A stretch of 64,000 nucleotides of DNA from Firmicutes bacterium HGW-Firmicutes-9 (GTDB lineage: Bacteria; Bacillota; Clostridia; Christensenellales; CAG-138), in NCBI GenBank assembly GCA_002841395.1, contig PGZM01000003.1, positions 1 to 64,000 on the forward strand, given 5' to 3'. Shown piece after piece: positions 1 to 7,398 of the stretch. Under the pieces are notes generated by a model. The model had not been told where the DNA came from. It saw only the letters and a list, made by a program, of their open reading frames with translations, and ran no database searches. Made by a program: the position numbers and the translations under genes. Position 1 is the stretch's first letter, and the number at the start of each line of letters is the position of its first letter.

Positions 1-77
1 TGGTGGGGATGGAGGGGCTCGAACCCACGACCTCTTCGATGTGAACGAAGCGCTCTGACCAACTGGGCTACATCCCC
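1..77 (-). tRNA. tRNA-Val (anticodon CAC)
   Basis: Read on the minus strand this folds as a standard cloverleaf. The 7-bp acceptor stem is GGGGATG with CATCCCC, the anticodon stem is CTTCG/CGAAG, and the loop TTCACAT places CAC at positions 34-36, which reads the valine codon GTG. The discriminator is A and CCA is encoded at bases 3-1, so the gene is complete although it touches the window edge. The T stem has one U-U mismatch and the D stem one C-A mismatch. It is transcribed out of the window, divergently from murC. Confidence 0.9.
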
Positions 78-202
78 GCGCAAAAGATATTTTACCGTAT
101 TGGGCTGAAAATGGCAAGCCTTTTTCGCGGTTTTCAGCATCTTCATTTTTGATGCGGTTTGATTGCGAGCAACACAATCATCGCATCGATTTCCGCGCGA
201 CA

Positions 203-231
203 TTGCGCAAAAGCCGCGTAAAGCGTATAAT
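203..231 (+). promoter_or_regulatory. Probable sigma-A promoter of murC
   Basis: A perfect -10 box TATAAT lies at 226-231. A weak -35 box TTGCGC lies at 203-208 with 17 bp between them. The predicted transcript has a short leader of about 30 nt before the murC start at 267. The rest of the interval 78-266 shows no gene. Confidence 0.55.
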
Positions 232-266
232 AAATAGATTCTGAAAAGCAATGGAGACATCACAAG

Positions 267-1628
267 ATGGCACATATTGACGACGCGAAGCGTATCCACC
301 TCATCGGCATCGGCGGCTGCAGCATGAACGGCCTTGCGCTGATTCTCAAGTCCCTCGGGCACGAGGTGACCGGCTCCGACCGCGAGCGCACGCAGTTCAC
401 CGACGCGCTGGATCACGAGGGAATCCGCTACAGCATCGGCCATACGGGCGAATACGTCGACGGCGCGGACCTCATCGTCTATTCCGCGGCGATCAAGCCC
501 GATAACCCCGAGCGCGTGCTTGCACGCGAAAAAGGCATCCCCGAGCTGGAACGCAGCGTGGCACTGGGGCAGATCAGCGAGCGGTATCAGGAAGTTGTCG
601 CCATCGCGGGCTGCCACGGCAAGACGACCATCACATCCATGCTCGCCATCATCCACGCGCAGGCAAAGACGGAAGCGACCATCCATGTCGGCGGCTACGT
701 CGAGTTTCTGGAAGGCGGCGTACACGTCGGCAATCGCGATCTGTTTATCACCGAAGCGTGCGAATACGTCGAAAGCTTCCTTACGCTGAAACCCACCGTC
801 GCCCTGATCAACAACATCGACGACGACCATCTGGACTATTACGAAAATATCGACGCAATTGTCGCGGCGTTCGAGCGTTTCCTTGCGCTACTGCCAGAGG
901 ACGGCACGCTGATTGCGTGCACGGACGACGAGCGGGTCAAGGCGCTTGCCGACAAGAGCGACCTCAATATCGTCACCTACGGGCTCAAGGGCGGGGACTA
1001 TACCGCCGAAAACATCGTGTTTGACGCGCGCGGCAACGCGGGCTTTTCGCTCGTGCGCCGCGGCGAGTCGCTTGGTACGGTGCAGCTCAGCGTGCCCGGC
1101 ATGCACAATGTGGTCAACGCGCTGGGCGCAATCGCAGTTGCCGACCACTTCCACGTTCCGTTTGACGTACAGGCGCAGGCGCTGCACGATTTTGTCAACA
1201 CGCGCCGCAGGTTTGAGTTTTATGGCGAGCGCAACGGTGTAAGGGTATTCCACGACTATGGTCACCACCCGAACGAAATCCGCGCGACGCTGGACGCCGC
1301 CAAGCGCGTGCCACACAACAAGCTCTTCTGCGTGTTCCAATGCAATAGCTACACCCGCGCGCGCACGCTGTTTTGCGACAACGTGACGTGCTTTACGGAC
1401 GCGGACACCGTGCTCGTGCCGGATATCTACCCCGGCCGCGAGAAGGACACCGGCATCGTCCACGCGCGCGATATGGTCAAGGCGATCAACGAGCAGAGCA
1501 GCAACGCCATCTATATTCCGACGTTTGAGGAGATTCGCCTGTATCTGGACGAGCATGCGCAGGAGGGCGACCTCGTGGTCACCGTTGGCTCCGGCGACGT
1601 TTATCGCCAGACGAAGAAACTCCTGTAA
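267..1628 (+). CDS. murC: UDP-N-acetylmuramate--L-alanine ligase (MurC family), divergent
   Basis: Cytoplasmic peptidoglycan precursor enzyme; MurC uses ATP to join L-alanine to UDP-MurNAc. The 453 residues match the usual length. In order come an N-terminal Rossmann domain starting with GIGG (residues 14-17), a central ATPase domain with the loop GCHGKTT (115-121), and a C-terminal domain with an HDYGHHPNE motif resembling the DDYAHHP motif of MurC. Two signature positions differ from typical MurC: the P-loop has Cys where Thr is usual, and the nucleotide-binding loop reads GIGGCSMNG rather than GIGGxGMSG. It could therefore be a paralogue acting on a related muropeptide. The start has a GGAG site 11 nt upstream. 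A hydrolase gene follows after 60 bp. Confidence 0.85.
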   Translation: MAHIDDAKRIHLIGIGGCSMNGLALILKSLGHEVTGSDRERTQFTDALDHEGIRYSIGHTGEYVDGADLIVYSAAIKPDNPERVLAREKGIPELERSVALGQISERYQEVVAIAGCHGKTTITSMLAIIHAQAKTEATIHVGGYVEFLEGGVHVGNRDLFITEACEYVESFLTLKPTVALINNIDDDHLDYYENIDAIVAAFERFLALLPEDGTLIACTDDERVKALADKSDLNIVTYGLKGGDYTAENIVFDARGNAGFSLVRRGESLGTVQLSVPGMHNVVNALGAIAVADHFHVPFDVQAQALHDFVNTRRRFEFYGERNGVRVFHDYGHHPNEIRATLDAAKRVPHNKLFCVFQCNSYTRARTLFCDNVTCFTDADTVLVPDIYPGREKDTGIVHARDMVKAINEQSSNAIYIPTFEEIRLYLDEHAQEGDLVVTVGSGDVYRQTKKLL

Positions 1629-1688
1629 GTTAGAAAAATTCGCAGAGCGAAGCATTATCGACCGTTTCGACGGAGGGGGTAGTGGAGT

Positions 1689-2531
1689 ATGCCATCCATC
1701 TTTGAAGCGCTGAAGGATTATCTGCCGGACAAAGCGGTGCTGGATCAGCGTCCGCCGTTTGACGACGATCTCTCGCAGCCGCTGTTCCACAAGGTCAGCG
1801 CAATCGGATGCATCACGCTCCACGGCATCGGCGGCACACCCGCGAACATCCGCGTAGTGGCGGACGCGCTGATTCAAAAGGGTTATACCGTGATTTCGCC
1901 CATGATTCCGGGACACGGCGAAACTGTCCGCGCGCAGAACGCCTCCACGGGCGCACAGTGGCTCGAAGGCATTCGCGCGGCGTACAAGCGACTCAAGGAC
2001 GAGGGATGCACGCAAATCTACGCGCTGGGGCTCTCGCTCGGCGGCATCCTCTGCGGGCTGCTGGCGGAGGAGGAGCACCTCGACGGGCTCGTGCTGATCT
2101 GTACGCCGATCAAGATGAAGAAGTATCTGCGCGTCGCGCGTGCGCTCAGCACGATCATCCCCGTGGTGGGGTATCCCGAGAGCCGCGGCGGCAAGCCCGC
2201 CTGGGGCGACAACCTCTACGCGCAGATGTACGGCGGGTTCTCGACGCGAAAGCTCGTCGATCTCGGCAGACTCGCGCGGAAACTCACGCGCAATCTCGAT
2301 AAAATCGATTGCCCGACGCTGCTGATCTCCGCGGCGCAGGACGACAAGGTTGATCCCAAGAGCATCGAAATCTTCTGTACAGGCACCGTTAACGCGCCGA
2401 GCGTGGATCTATCGGAGTTTGACCATTCGCCGCACGGCTGCACCTACGGGCCGGAGCGGGAGGCGGTCGCCGCGCGCTGCGCCGAATTCGTCGCGGGTCT
2501 GGTTGACAATCACAACGCAGCTTCGGTATAA
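1689..2531 (+). CDS. Alpha/beta hydrolase, carboxylesterase or monoacylglycerol-lipase-like
   Basis: A 280-residue cytoplasmic serine hydrolase with no signal peptide. The oxyanion-hole loop LHGIGGTP (44-51) precedes the nucleophile elbow GLSLGG with Ser116. A candidate acid is in AAQDDKVDP and a candidate histidine in DHSPHG near the C-terminus, completing a Ser-Asp-His triad. The pattern resembles bacterial carboxylesterases of the Est30 type and monoacylglycerol lipases. The substrate cannot be inferred. GGAG sites lie just before the ATG. The TAA stop falls inside the -10 box of the tRNA-Arg promoter, so this gene and the tRNA are packed tightly. Confidence 0.8.
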   Translation: MPSIFEALKDYLPDKAVLDQRPPFDDDLSQPLFHKVSAIGCITLHGIGGTPANIRVVADALIQKGYTVISPMIPGHGETVRAQNASTGAQWLEGIRAAYKRLKDEGCTQIYALGLSLGGILCGLLAEEEHLDGLVLICTPIKMKKYLRVARALSTIIPVVGYPESRGGKPAWGDNLYAQMYGGFSTRKLVDLGRLARKLTRNLDKIDCPTLLISAAQDDKVDPKSIEIFCTGTVNAPSVDLSEFDHSPHGCTYGPEREAVAARCAEFVAGLVDNHNAASV

Positions 2532-2532
2532 T
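2503..2532 (+). promoter_or_regulatory. Promoter of tRNA-Arg, inside the end of the hydrolase gene
   Basis: Consensus TTGACA at 2503-2508 and TATAAT at 2527-2532, 18 bp apart. The -10 box contains the stop codon of the upstream hydrolase gene. The tRNA begins 46 bp after the -10 box. Confidence 0.75.
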
Positions 2533-2577
2533 TCCTCTTGCCGCGTGCCGTAATCCACGGCGCAAAACCGCATATGT

Positions 2578-2654
2578 GTCTCCGTAGCTCAGCAGGATAG
2601 AGCGTTCGCCTCCTAAGCGAAAGGCCGCGCGTTCGAATCGCGCCGGGGACGCCA
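2578..2654 (+). tRNA. tRNA-Arg (anticodon CCT)
   Basis: Acceptor stem GTCTCCG pairs with CGGGGAC (one G-T wobble). The anticodon stem TTCGC/GCGAA encloses loop CTCCTAA, giving anticodon CCT for the arginine codon AGG. The discriminator is G and CCA is encoded at 2652-2654. A terminator follows at once. The last 20 bases of the gene and the next 3 recur exactly at 2815-2837, which is typical of a tRNA used as an integration site. Confidence 0.93.
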
Positions 2655-2689
2655 AAAAGGAAGCCACCCATTTGGGTGGCTTCCTTTTT
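2654..2689 (+). terminator. Rho-independent terminator after tRNA-Arg
   Basis: A long stem, GGAAGCCACCCA with TGGGTGGCTTCC, closed by a tiny loop and followed by five T residues. Confidence 0.85.
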
Positions 2690-2814
2690 GCCTAAAATTG
2701 AAGCGATTCGAAGCCGCGTAAAGAAAACGCCGCGGTGTCGGCGTTTTTAGCGGCCGCGAAGGGCAGCCGACCAAGCTGCGAGCGGTGTGAGCGAGCAGCG
2801 GGCGGATAACCGGG

Positions 2815-2837
2815 GAATCGCGCCGGGGACGCCAAAA
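2815..2837 (+). repeat. Second copy of the tRNA-Arg 3' end (att-like direct repeat)
   Basis: These 23 bases are identical to 2635-2657, which are the T-loop-to-CCA end of tRNA-Arg plus three following bases. Each copy is followed within a few bases by a terminator hairpin, though the hairpins differ in sequence. The spacing is 180 bp. This is what remains when an integrase recombines into a tRNA gene, and AT-rich accessory DNA starts just after it. No integrase gene and no third copy at the far side of the AT-rich block were found, so the element boundary is inferred. Confidence 0.7.
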
Positions 2838-3045
2838 GGAAAAACCACCCGATAGGGTGGTTTTTCTTAATTAGATGCTGAAGGTTTATTATGACATCAC
2901 ACTATTAAAGAATCCAATATTGTTGACCTTCTGCTGTTATATTTGGGAAAAGAAAACCCATCCGGGCGGGAGGATGAAAACAAAGATATAAATTGAGCGA
3001 ATCTACTATTGGGTGAATTTATTGCTGTGTGCGGCGGTTAAGATT
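2838..3045. other. Intergenic stretch with terminator hairpins, entry to AT-rich block
   Basis: Holds a hairpin with arms AAAAACCACCC and GGGTGGTTTTT at 2840-2865, a good bidirectional terminator. After about 2870 base composition shifts abruptly to AT-rich, continuing through both HEPN genes. No open reading frame with a ribosome site was seen. The preceding gap 2690-2814 also carries a terminator-like hairpin (AAAACGCC/GGCGTTTTT, about 2727-2752). Confidence 0.6.
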
Positions 3046-3879
3046 TCATTTTAGGAGCGATTTAACATCAGGCACACTTTGAAATTGAACACACTTTAGA
3101 ACTAAATCGTGTAATAACTTTTCAGACTCAATAAGCGACTCAACTTTACCTTTCTTTCTTTCATGGATTGCTTTACACCTTGCTTGATAAAGCAACCTAA
3201 TATTTTCTGCCAAACTGTCATCTCCTGTAAGAAACCTCGATGCGGCAATTGACAAATTATACTTAATATTTTTTTCAATAAGAAAGAGTGCTTCAATACC
3301 GCCCCATATTACACTTAACTGAACAGCTTGGTTCGCACTCCACCGATAGCTCCAAAGTGCATTTGTAGCATGCCAGAATCTTTCATCATCAGTTAAAGCA
3401 AACGCGATAGGAATGTTTTTTTCAAGATAAGCACAATTTTTCTTGCTAATTTTTTCTACTTTACTCGGAAATTTCAGCATATGGCCAGTTATTGTTGATA
3501 TTTTTGTCTTAGAATCAAACATGTTTGCTGGACTATTTGCTTGGAAATACCATGTCACCTCACAATCCAGCAATGCTCCAATAAGCACACAAATTGTTTG
3601 TGAATTCCATGCATGTACTATTAACTCTTTCGCGCTATCACTGTCAATTCGTATCATCGCAGTTGTATAGCGTAAGGTGGCGATTAAAATTCCTAATTCA
3701 AACTCGCTACCGCTCCCGTTCTTCATGATGCATGTGATCATATCATCTGGAGTAGGAGATGTACTAACAGGTAATAAAACCACTTTATTCGTCAGTTGAA
3801 TGCTTCTAGCTGGTTTAATACCGCATAAGTAGATATAGGTGGTCGTTTCACCTTCTCTGACCTTCATTCCAAGTTTCAT
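3046..3879 (-). CDS. HEPN-domain protein with R-x4-H motif (Apea-like), hypothetical
   Basis: About 277 residues, AT-rich codon use unlike its neighbours. The N-terminal two thirds have no recognised domain. The C-terminal part (from about residue 185) is all-helical and holds the sequence RCKAIH, with Arg234 and His239 in the R-x4-H spacing that defines HEPN ribonucleases. A preceding helix VIWGGIEALFLIE resembles Apea-like HEPN domains. HEPN proteins often cut RNA in toxin-antitoxin or phage-defence systems; the role here is inferred. The ATG at 3879 is taken as start, with a weak AGG upstream; a TTG at 3915 would add 12 residues. It lies 101 bp downstream of a second HEPN gene on the same strand, so both are probably one transcript. 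Confidence 0.6.
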   Translation of the reverse strand: MKLGMKVREGETTTYIYLCGIKPARSIQLTNKVVLLPVSTSPTPDDMITCIMKNGSGSEFELGILIATLRYTTAMIRIDSDSAKELIVHAWNSQTICVLIGALLDCEVTWYFQANSPANMFDSKTKISTITGHMLKFPSKVEKISKKNCAYLEKNIPIAFALTDDERFWHATNALWSYRWSANQAVQLSVIWGGIEALFLIEKNIKYNLSIAASRFLTGDDSLAENIRLLYQARCKAIHERKKGKVESLIESEKLLHDLVLKCVQFQSVPDVKSLLK

Positions 3880-3980
3880 ATGTAAAATACCTATTTGAAA
3901 CAGTTTTTTGAACAATAATGTCTAGGAACAAATATCAATAATCTATAGATGGTGCGCTTGGATAATTGTACAAAAAGAAT

Positions 3981-4877
3981 TTAATAAGTTTCTTCAATTG
4001 GAGGTAAAATTTCTTCTAAACGTATCTCGACAGAATCATCAAAAGTTCCGTGTCGATGCCATTCTTTATTCGTTGTGAGAACAATGATGATTGTGGGAGA
4101 GTAAGAAACGTGTTTGTTTTCAACAGCGAACTCGATAGTCTTTCCGACTCCTTTTTTGATGATGTTATTTCCATAATATGTCACGCCCCAACTTACTTCG
4201 TAGAGAGTGTTATCGAAGCTCGGATCAGTCTCGACCCATAGTTTATAACTATCACCTGAACGCAATTGAACTTTCGGTCCTAAGGGGAATGTAAAATAAA
4301 TCTTGTATTGGTTAGTCGAATCAACTATAACATCGTTTCCGAAACAATCCTTAATTCGTATAAAAGTGGGAACGTTATACTCCCTTGACTTTCCTAACGA
4401 ATCATAATAATGCTTAAACACTGCGATAAAATCGTTAGTATAACAAATACACTGTTCCGCTTCGTGATACGATATTGCGTTTCCATGCGAGAGTTTATTA
4501 CGAATGGGGATGATCCTTTCTAGCACCTTTCGCGCCTCTTCTTTTCCCGAAAAAAAAGGCTCTAGAATATTCTTAAAATGTTCTGCATATAGGTCATCTC
4601 GACAAAGAAAATACATTACATCCTCTATAAGTATTGCATCAATTTTCCTTGGAAATCTAGTTGGGTTATCGGACATGCGTTGCTCAATTCTCTGCCGCAT
4701 CTCTTTCTTAATTAATGGAAGATCATCAGAAATCTGATAATTAAAGTAATCTGAACCGTACTTAATTCTGAACAACTCATCAATTAGCCGGCGAACCCAG
4801 CTTTCAAACGCATCGATGTTATGATGACAATAATCACGCAATTCTGTTTCACTGAGTGCAGAGAACAAAGTATTCAC
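3981..4877 (-). CDS. HEPN-domain protein with R-x4-H motif plus beta-rich C-terminal domain
   Basis: 298 residues from a GTG start at 4877, chosen because an excellent GGAGGTGG site precedes it by 4 bases. The longer in-frame ATG upstream lacks such a site and would only add a spurious hydrophobic N-terminus. Residues 1-165 are helical and contain IRNKLSHG, with Arg126 and His131 as the HEPN R-x4-H pair, resembling Swt1-like or RiboL-PSP-HEPN domains. Residues from about 170 to 298 look beta-rich and Ig-like, possibly a sensor or target-binding module. It is first in a probable two-gene operon with the HEPN gene at 3046-3879. AT-rich composition and the neighbouring tRNA repeat suggest horizontal transfer. 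A defence or toxin role is inferred. Confidence 0.6.
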   Translation of the reverse strand: MNTLFSALSETELRDYCHHNIDAFESWVRRLIDELFRIKYGSDYFNYQISDDLPLIKKEMRQRIEQRMSDNPTRFPRKIDAILIEDVMYFLCRDDLYAEHFKNILEPFFSGKEEARKVLERIIPIRNKLSHGNAISYHEAEQCICYTNDFIAVFKHYYDSLGKSREYNVPTFIRIKDCFGNDVIVDSTNQYKIYFTFPLGPKVQLRSGDSYKLWVETDPSFDNTLYEVSWGVTYYGNNIIKKGVGKTIEFAVENKHVSYSPTIIIVLTTNKEWHRHGTFDDSVEIRLEEILPPIEETY

Positions 4878-5294
4878 AGATCCACCTCCAATAATAAAAG
4901 AACTAACAGTCAAATAGTAAAGTAGTCCTACAAGCATAAACAGCATGCAACAATACGCTCAAATCAAATTAAGAGCGGTGAATCCTATCGCGTGACTCAC
5001 TAACCACTCAACTGCGTAAATTATACAATTCATTTTACAACATTACTTGGTTTTTAAAAAGCAAACATTCAAAACTCATGAATTTCGCAATTTTTCGACC
5101 ATGTGCTTTTCCGTTGCTTTAATAATAACGGAAACCGAATTTATCAATATCGTCGAAAACGCTTAGCATCAGATACAACAGATACTTAGTGATGCTATAC
5201 GGATGCAAACGATTAATACACACCCCTTGCCCCAACCGCCAACCTGTAGTACCCTAGTACCAACCAAATTGACACGTAAAGGCTGGATGAGGCA
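4878..5294. other. AT-rich intergenic region upstream of HEPN pair and YjjG
   Basis: Divergent spacer of 417 bp. On the minus strand a TATAAT (5020-5025 on the plus strand as ATTATA) could be the -10 box of the HEPN operon; no good -35 box is visible. Base composition returns to GC-rich near 5280. I found no att-like copy of the tRNA-Arg 3' end here. Confidence 0.4.
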
Positions 5295-5993
5295 TTGAAC
5301 ACAAAACCCCGGACGTATGAATACCTGCTCTTTGACATCGACAACACGCTGATGGACTTCACTGCGGGCGAGAAAACCGCGCTGTTTCAATCGATGGAGG
5401 AGATGGGCGTGCCCATCACCGAGGCGGACTATCAGCGATACCTGGAAATCAACCGCGCGGCATGGGCGCGATTTGAAACGGGCGAGCTGGACAGCAAAGC
5501 CGTACAACGCGTGCGCTTTGAAGACTATGCGATCCATCTCGGCGTTCCGGCGGAACAGGGCACAGCCCTCAACGCGCACTACGTCGAAAACCTAGGCCAG
5601 CAGGCGATTTTGCTCCCGGGCGCGATGGAGATGCTCGAGACGCTCTCCAAACGCTACAGACTCGCGGTCGCGACCAACGGGCTGACGCTCGTGCAGCGTG
5701 CGCGGCTGCAAAAATCCGGCTTCCTGCCGCTGTTGGGCGGGGTGTTCATCTCGCAGGAGATGGGCGTGCAAAAACCGGACAAGGCGTATTACGACTATAT
5801 CTTCGCAACGTTCGGCGACGCGGATCGCGCGAAATATCTCATGATCGGGGATTCGCTTTCTGCGGACATCGCGGGCGGCGTCAACGCGGGCATCGACACC
5901 TGCTGGTACCGTCCCGCAGGCGCGGGCGAGCCGCACATCCACCCGACGTACACAGTAGATGGATTTGACGAGCTGCTGCGACTGCTGCTGTAA
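5295..5993 (+). CDS. yjjG: YjjG-family noncanonical pyrimidine nucleotidase (HAD superfamily)
   Basis: 232-residue HAD hydrolase. Motif I FDIDNT gives Asp14 (nucleophile) and Asp16. Motif II is in VATNG, the motif III lysine in QKPDK and motif IV in IGDSLSADI. Length and the DNTLMDF start match YjjG enzymes, which dephosphorylate noncanonical pyrimidine nucleoside monophosphates and protect the pool from mutagenic analogues. The start is TTG at 5295 with GGATGAGG just upstream; no in-frame ATG lies before motif I. Cytoplasmic and probably monocistronic. It is the first clearly native gene after the AT-rich block. Confidence 0.8.
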   Translation: MNTKPRTYEYLLFDIDNTLMDFTAGEKTALFQSMEEMGVPITEADYQRYLEINRAAWARFETGELDSKAVQRVRFEDYAIHLGVPAEQGTALNAHYVENLGQQAILLPGAMEMLETLSKRYRLAVATNGLTLVQRARLQKSGFLPLLGGVFISQEMGVQKPDKAYYDYIFATFGDADRAKYLMIGDSLSADIAGGVNAGIDTCWYRPAGAGEPHIHPTYTVDGFDELLRLLL

Positions 5994-6076
5994 GCAATTC
6001 GAAAAAAACGCTATCTTTCCCGCCCGATTTGCGGTAATATAGGAAAAATCGCACGCGGAAACGGGAGGAAACAGCA

Positions 6077-6394
6077 ATGGATCGCTTTGAACAGGTCACC
6101 ATCGTCAAGAAGGCGAATGTGTATTACGAGGGCAAGGTCACGAGCCGCACGGTGCTTTTTGCGGACGGAACGAAGAAGACGCTCGGGATCATTCTGCCGG
6201 GAAAATATTCGTTTGGCACGGCGGAAAAGGAGCATATGGAGATTCTCGGCGGCGTGCTAAAGGCGCTGCTGCCCGGCGAGAGCGCGTGGCGCGCGTTTGG
6301 CGAGGGAGAGTCCTTCGAGGTGCCCGCGAACAGCCGCTTTGAGTGTGAGGCGGAGGGCGTTTGCGACTACTGCTGCTCCTACATCGCGGAGTAA
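6077..6394 (+). CDS. ppnP: Pyrimidine/purine nucleoside phosphorylase PpnP
   Basis: 105-residue single cupin-like domain of the DUF1255 (PpnP, formerly YaiE) family, of normal length. These enzymes split nucleosides with phosphate to give ribose-1-phosphate and a free base with broad specificity. Family hallmarks are the N-terminal [15 protein letters not shown] segment, the [11 protein letters not shown] turn, and a C-terminal [11 protein letters not shown] strand. GGAGG lies 9 bases before the ATG. Its position near the YjjG nucleotidase suggests shared nucleotide salvage. A terminator follows. Confidence 0.88.
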   Translation: MDRFEQVTIVKKANVYYEGKVTSRTVLFADGTKKTLGIILPGKYSFGTAEKEHMEILGGVLKALLPGESAWRAFGEGESFEVPANSRFECEAEGVCDYCCSYIAE

Positions 6395-6408
6395 AAAACA
6401 TACATCAC

Positions 6409-6445
6409 AAACGGGCGGAGTGTGACTTCCGTCCGTTTCTTTTTT
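6409..6445 (+). terminator. Terminator after ppnP
   Basis: Stem AAACGGGCGGA with TCCGTCCGTTT, followed by CTTTTTT. Confidence 0.75.
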
Positions 6446-6536
6446 GCGGCGGCAGTGTATGATGAGTGTGGTTAGACCGCGGGATTTGTCCGCGGAAACG
6501 AACGCGAAAAATACAGAAACGCAGGAGGTTTTTGCT

Positions 6537-7067
6537 ATGCGTAATGTTGTGTTGTTTATCGCCATGAGCCTCGACGGCTACATCGCGTCTCCCGACGGCG
6601 GGATCGACTGGCTCGGCGGGGAGAGCGCGGAGGCGAGCGATTTTGGCTCGTATGAGCGGTTCATTGCGGGCGTGAGCGATATCGTGATGGGGTATAACAC
6701 CTATCGCCAGCTTACGACGGAGCTGATGCCCGGCGCGTGGCCGTATGACAAGCAGAAGAGCTATGTGCTCACGCACCGCGAGGTGGAGACGGAGGCGGGG
6801 ATGGAGTTGACGCAGGAGCCGATTGAGGCGTTGCTTGCGCGGCTCAAGGCGCAGCCCGGCGGCGAGATTTGGATTTGCGGCGGAGCAAACGTCGTCAATC
6901 AAGCGCTGCGCGCGGGGCTGATCGACCGCTTTCACATCAACGTGATGCCGACCATTCGCGGCGCGGGGATTCGCCTGTTTGACGCGCTGGAGCAGCCGAT
7001 TCCGCTACGGCTTCTTTCCACGGAGCACTATAACGGCATCGTGGATTTGGTGTATGCGCCGCGGTGA
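6537..7067 (+). CDS. Dihydrofolate reductase family protein (RibD C-terminal-like)
   Basis: 176 residues covering one DHFR-fold domain of the RibD_C type. The sequence begins VVLFIAMSLDGYIA, followed by DIVMGYNTYRQL and an NADPH-binding GGEIWICGGANVV segment, all typical of stand-alone YyaP/YwjB-like reductases. Substrate unknown; true folate reductase or riboflavin function is unlikely for such paralogues. The start at 6537 is set by the strong AGGAGG 8 bases upstream, although the frame stays open to 6444. Confidence 0.8.
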   Translation: MRNVVLFIAMSLDGYIASPDGGIDWLGGESAEASDFGSYERFIAGVSDIVMGYNTYRQLTTELMPGAWPYDKQKSYVLTHREVETEAGMELTQEPIEALLARLKAQPGGEIWICGGANVVNQALRAGLIDRFHINVMPTIRGAGIRLFDALEQPIPLRLLSTEHYNGIVDLVYAPR

Positions 7068-7098
7068 CGGGCGGCCTGTGGCGGGCGGGGTTGCGTTC

Positions 7099-7107
7099 TG
7101 GTATAAT
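7099..7107 (+). promoter_or_regulatory. Extended -10 promoter of the small gene at 7134
   Basis: TG-G-TATAAT (TATAAT at 7102-7107), an extended -10 element 27 bp before the start codon. No clear -35 box is seen. Confidence 0.5.
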
Positions 7108-7133
7108 AGAAGCAGAAACGAGAGGTAGAACAG

Positions 7134-7316
7134 ATGAAAAAGAATATCGGCAAGCTGCCGCATTTGCAGCATAAGGAAGACGAGACCAATCCGCAGGCGG
7201 AGGGGTTTCGCGGGTTGGAGAAGACCAGCCCGACCAACAGCGCCGCGCGCAACCCGTCGATGGCGGGGAAACTGATGAGCACGAGTATGCGGCAGTATAC
7301 GAGAAAAGGGAAATAA
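7134..7316 (+). CDS. Small hydrophilic protein of unknown function
   Basis: 60 residues, strongly charged, with no membrane segment, signal peptide or cysteine. It has its own promoter, an AGAGG ribosome site 8 bases before the ATG and a perfect terminator after it, so it is probably a real monocistronic gene. I recognise no family. The sequence is low-complexity (K, N, S, T rich) and probably disordered. Confidence 0.6.
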   Translation: MKKNIGKLPHLQHKEDETNPQAEGFRGLEKTSPTNSAARNPSMAGKLMSTSMRQYTRKGK

Positions 7317-7331
7317 GGTTTAGGAATAAGG

Positions 7332-7357
7332 AAAAGGGCGGCTTAGGTCGCCCTTTT
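7332..7357. terminator. Bidirectional terminator
   Basis: Perfect stem AAAAGGGCG/CGCCCTTTT with an 8-base loop, between the small gene and the convergent ATPase gene. Confidence 0.8.
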
Positions 7358-7398
7358 GATATGATACCAATCATAAATTTTTTTAAAAACAACTATTT

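Noticed and set aside
888-2078. 396-codon frame antisense to murC and the hydrolase
   Set aside because: Shadow of two clear genes; no ribosome site and low-complexity Arg-rich translation.
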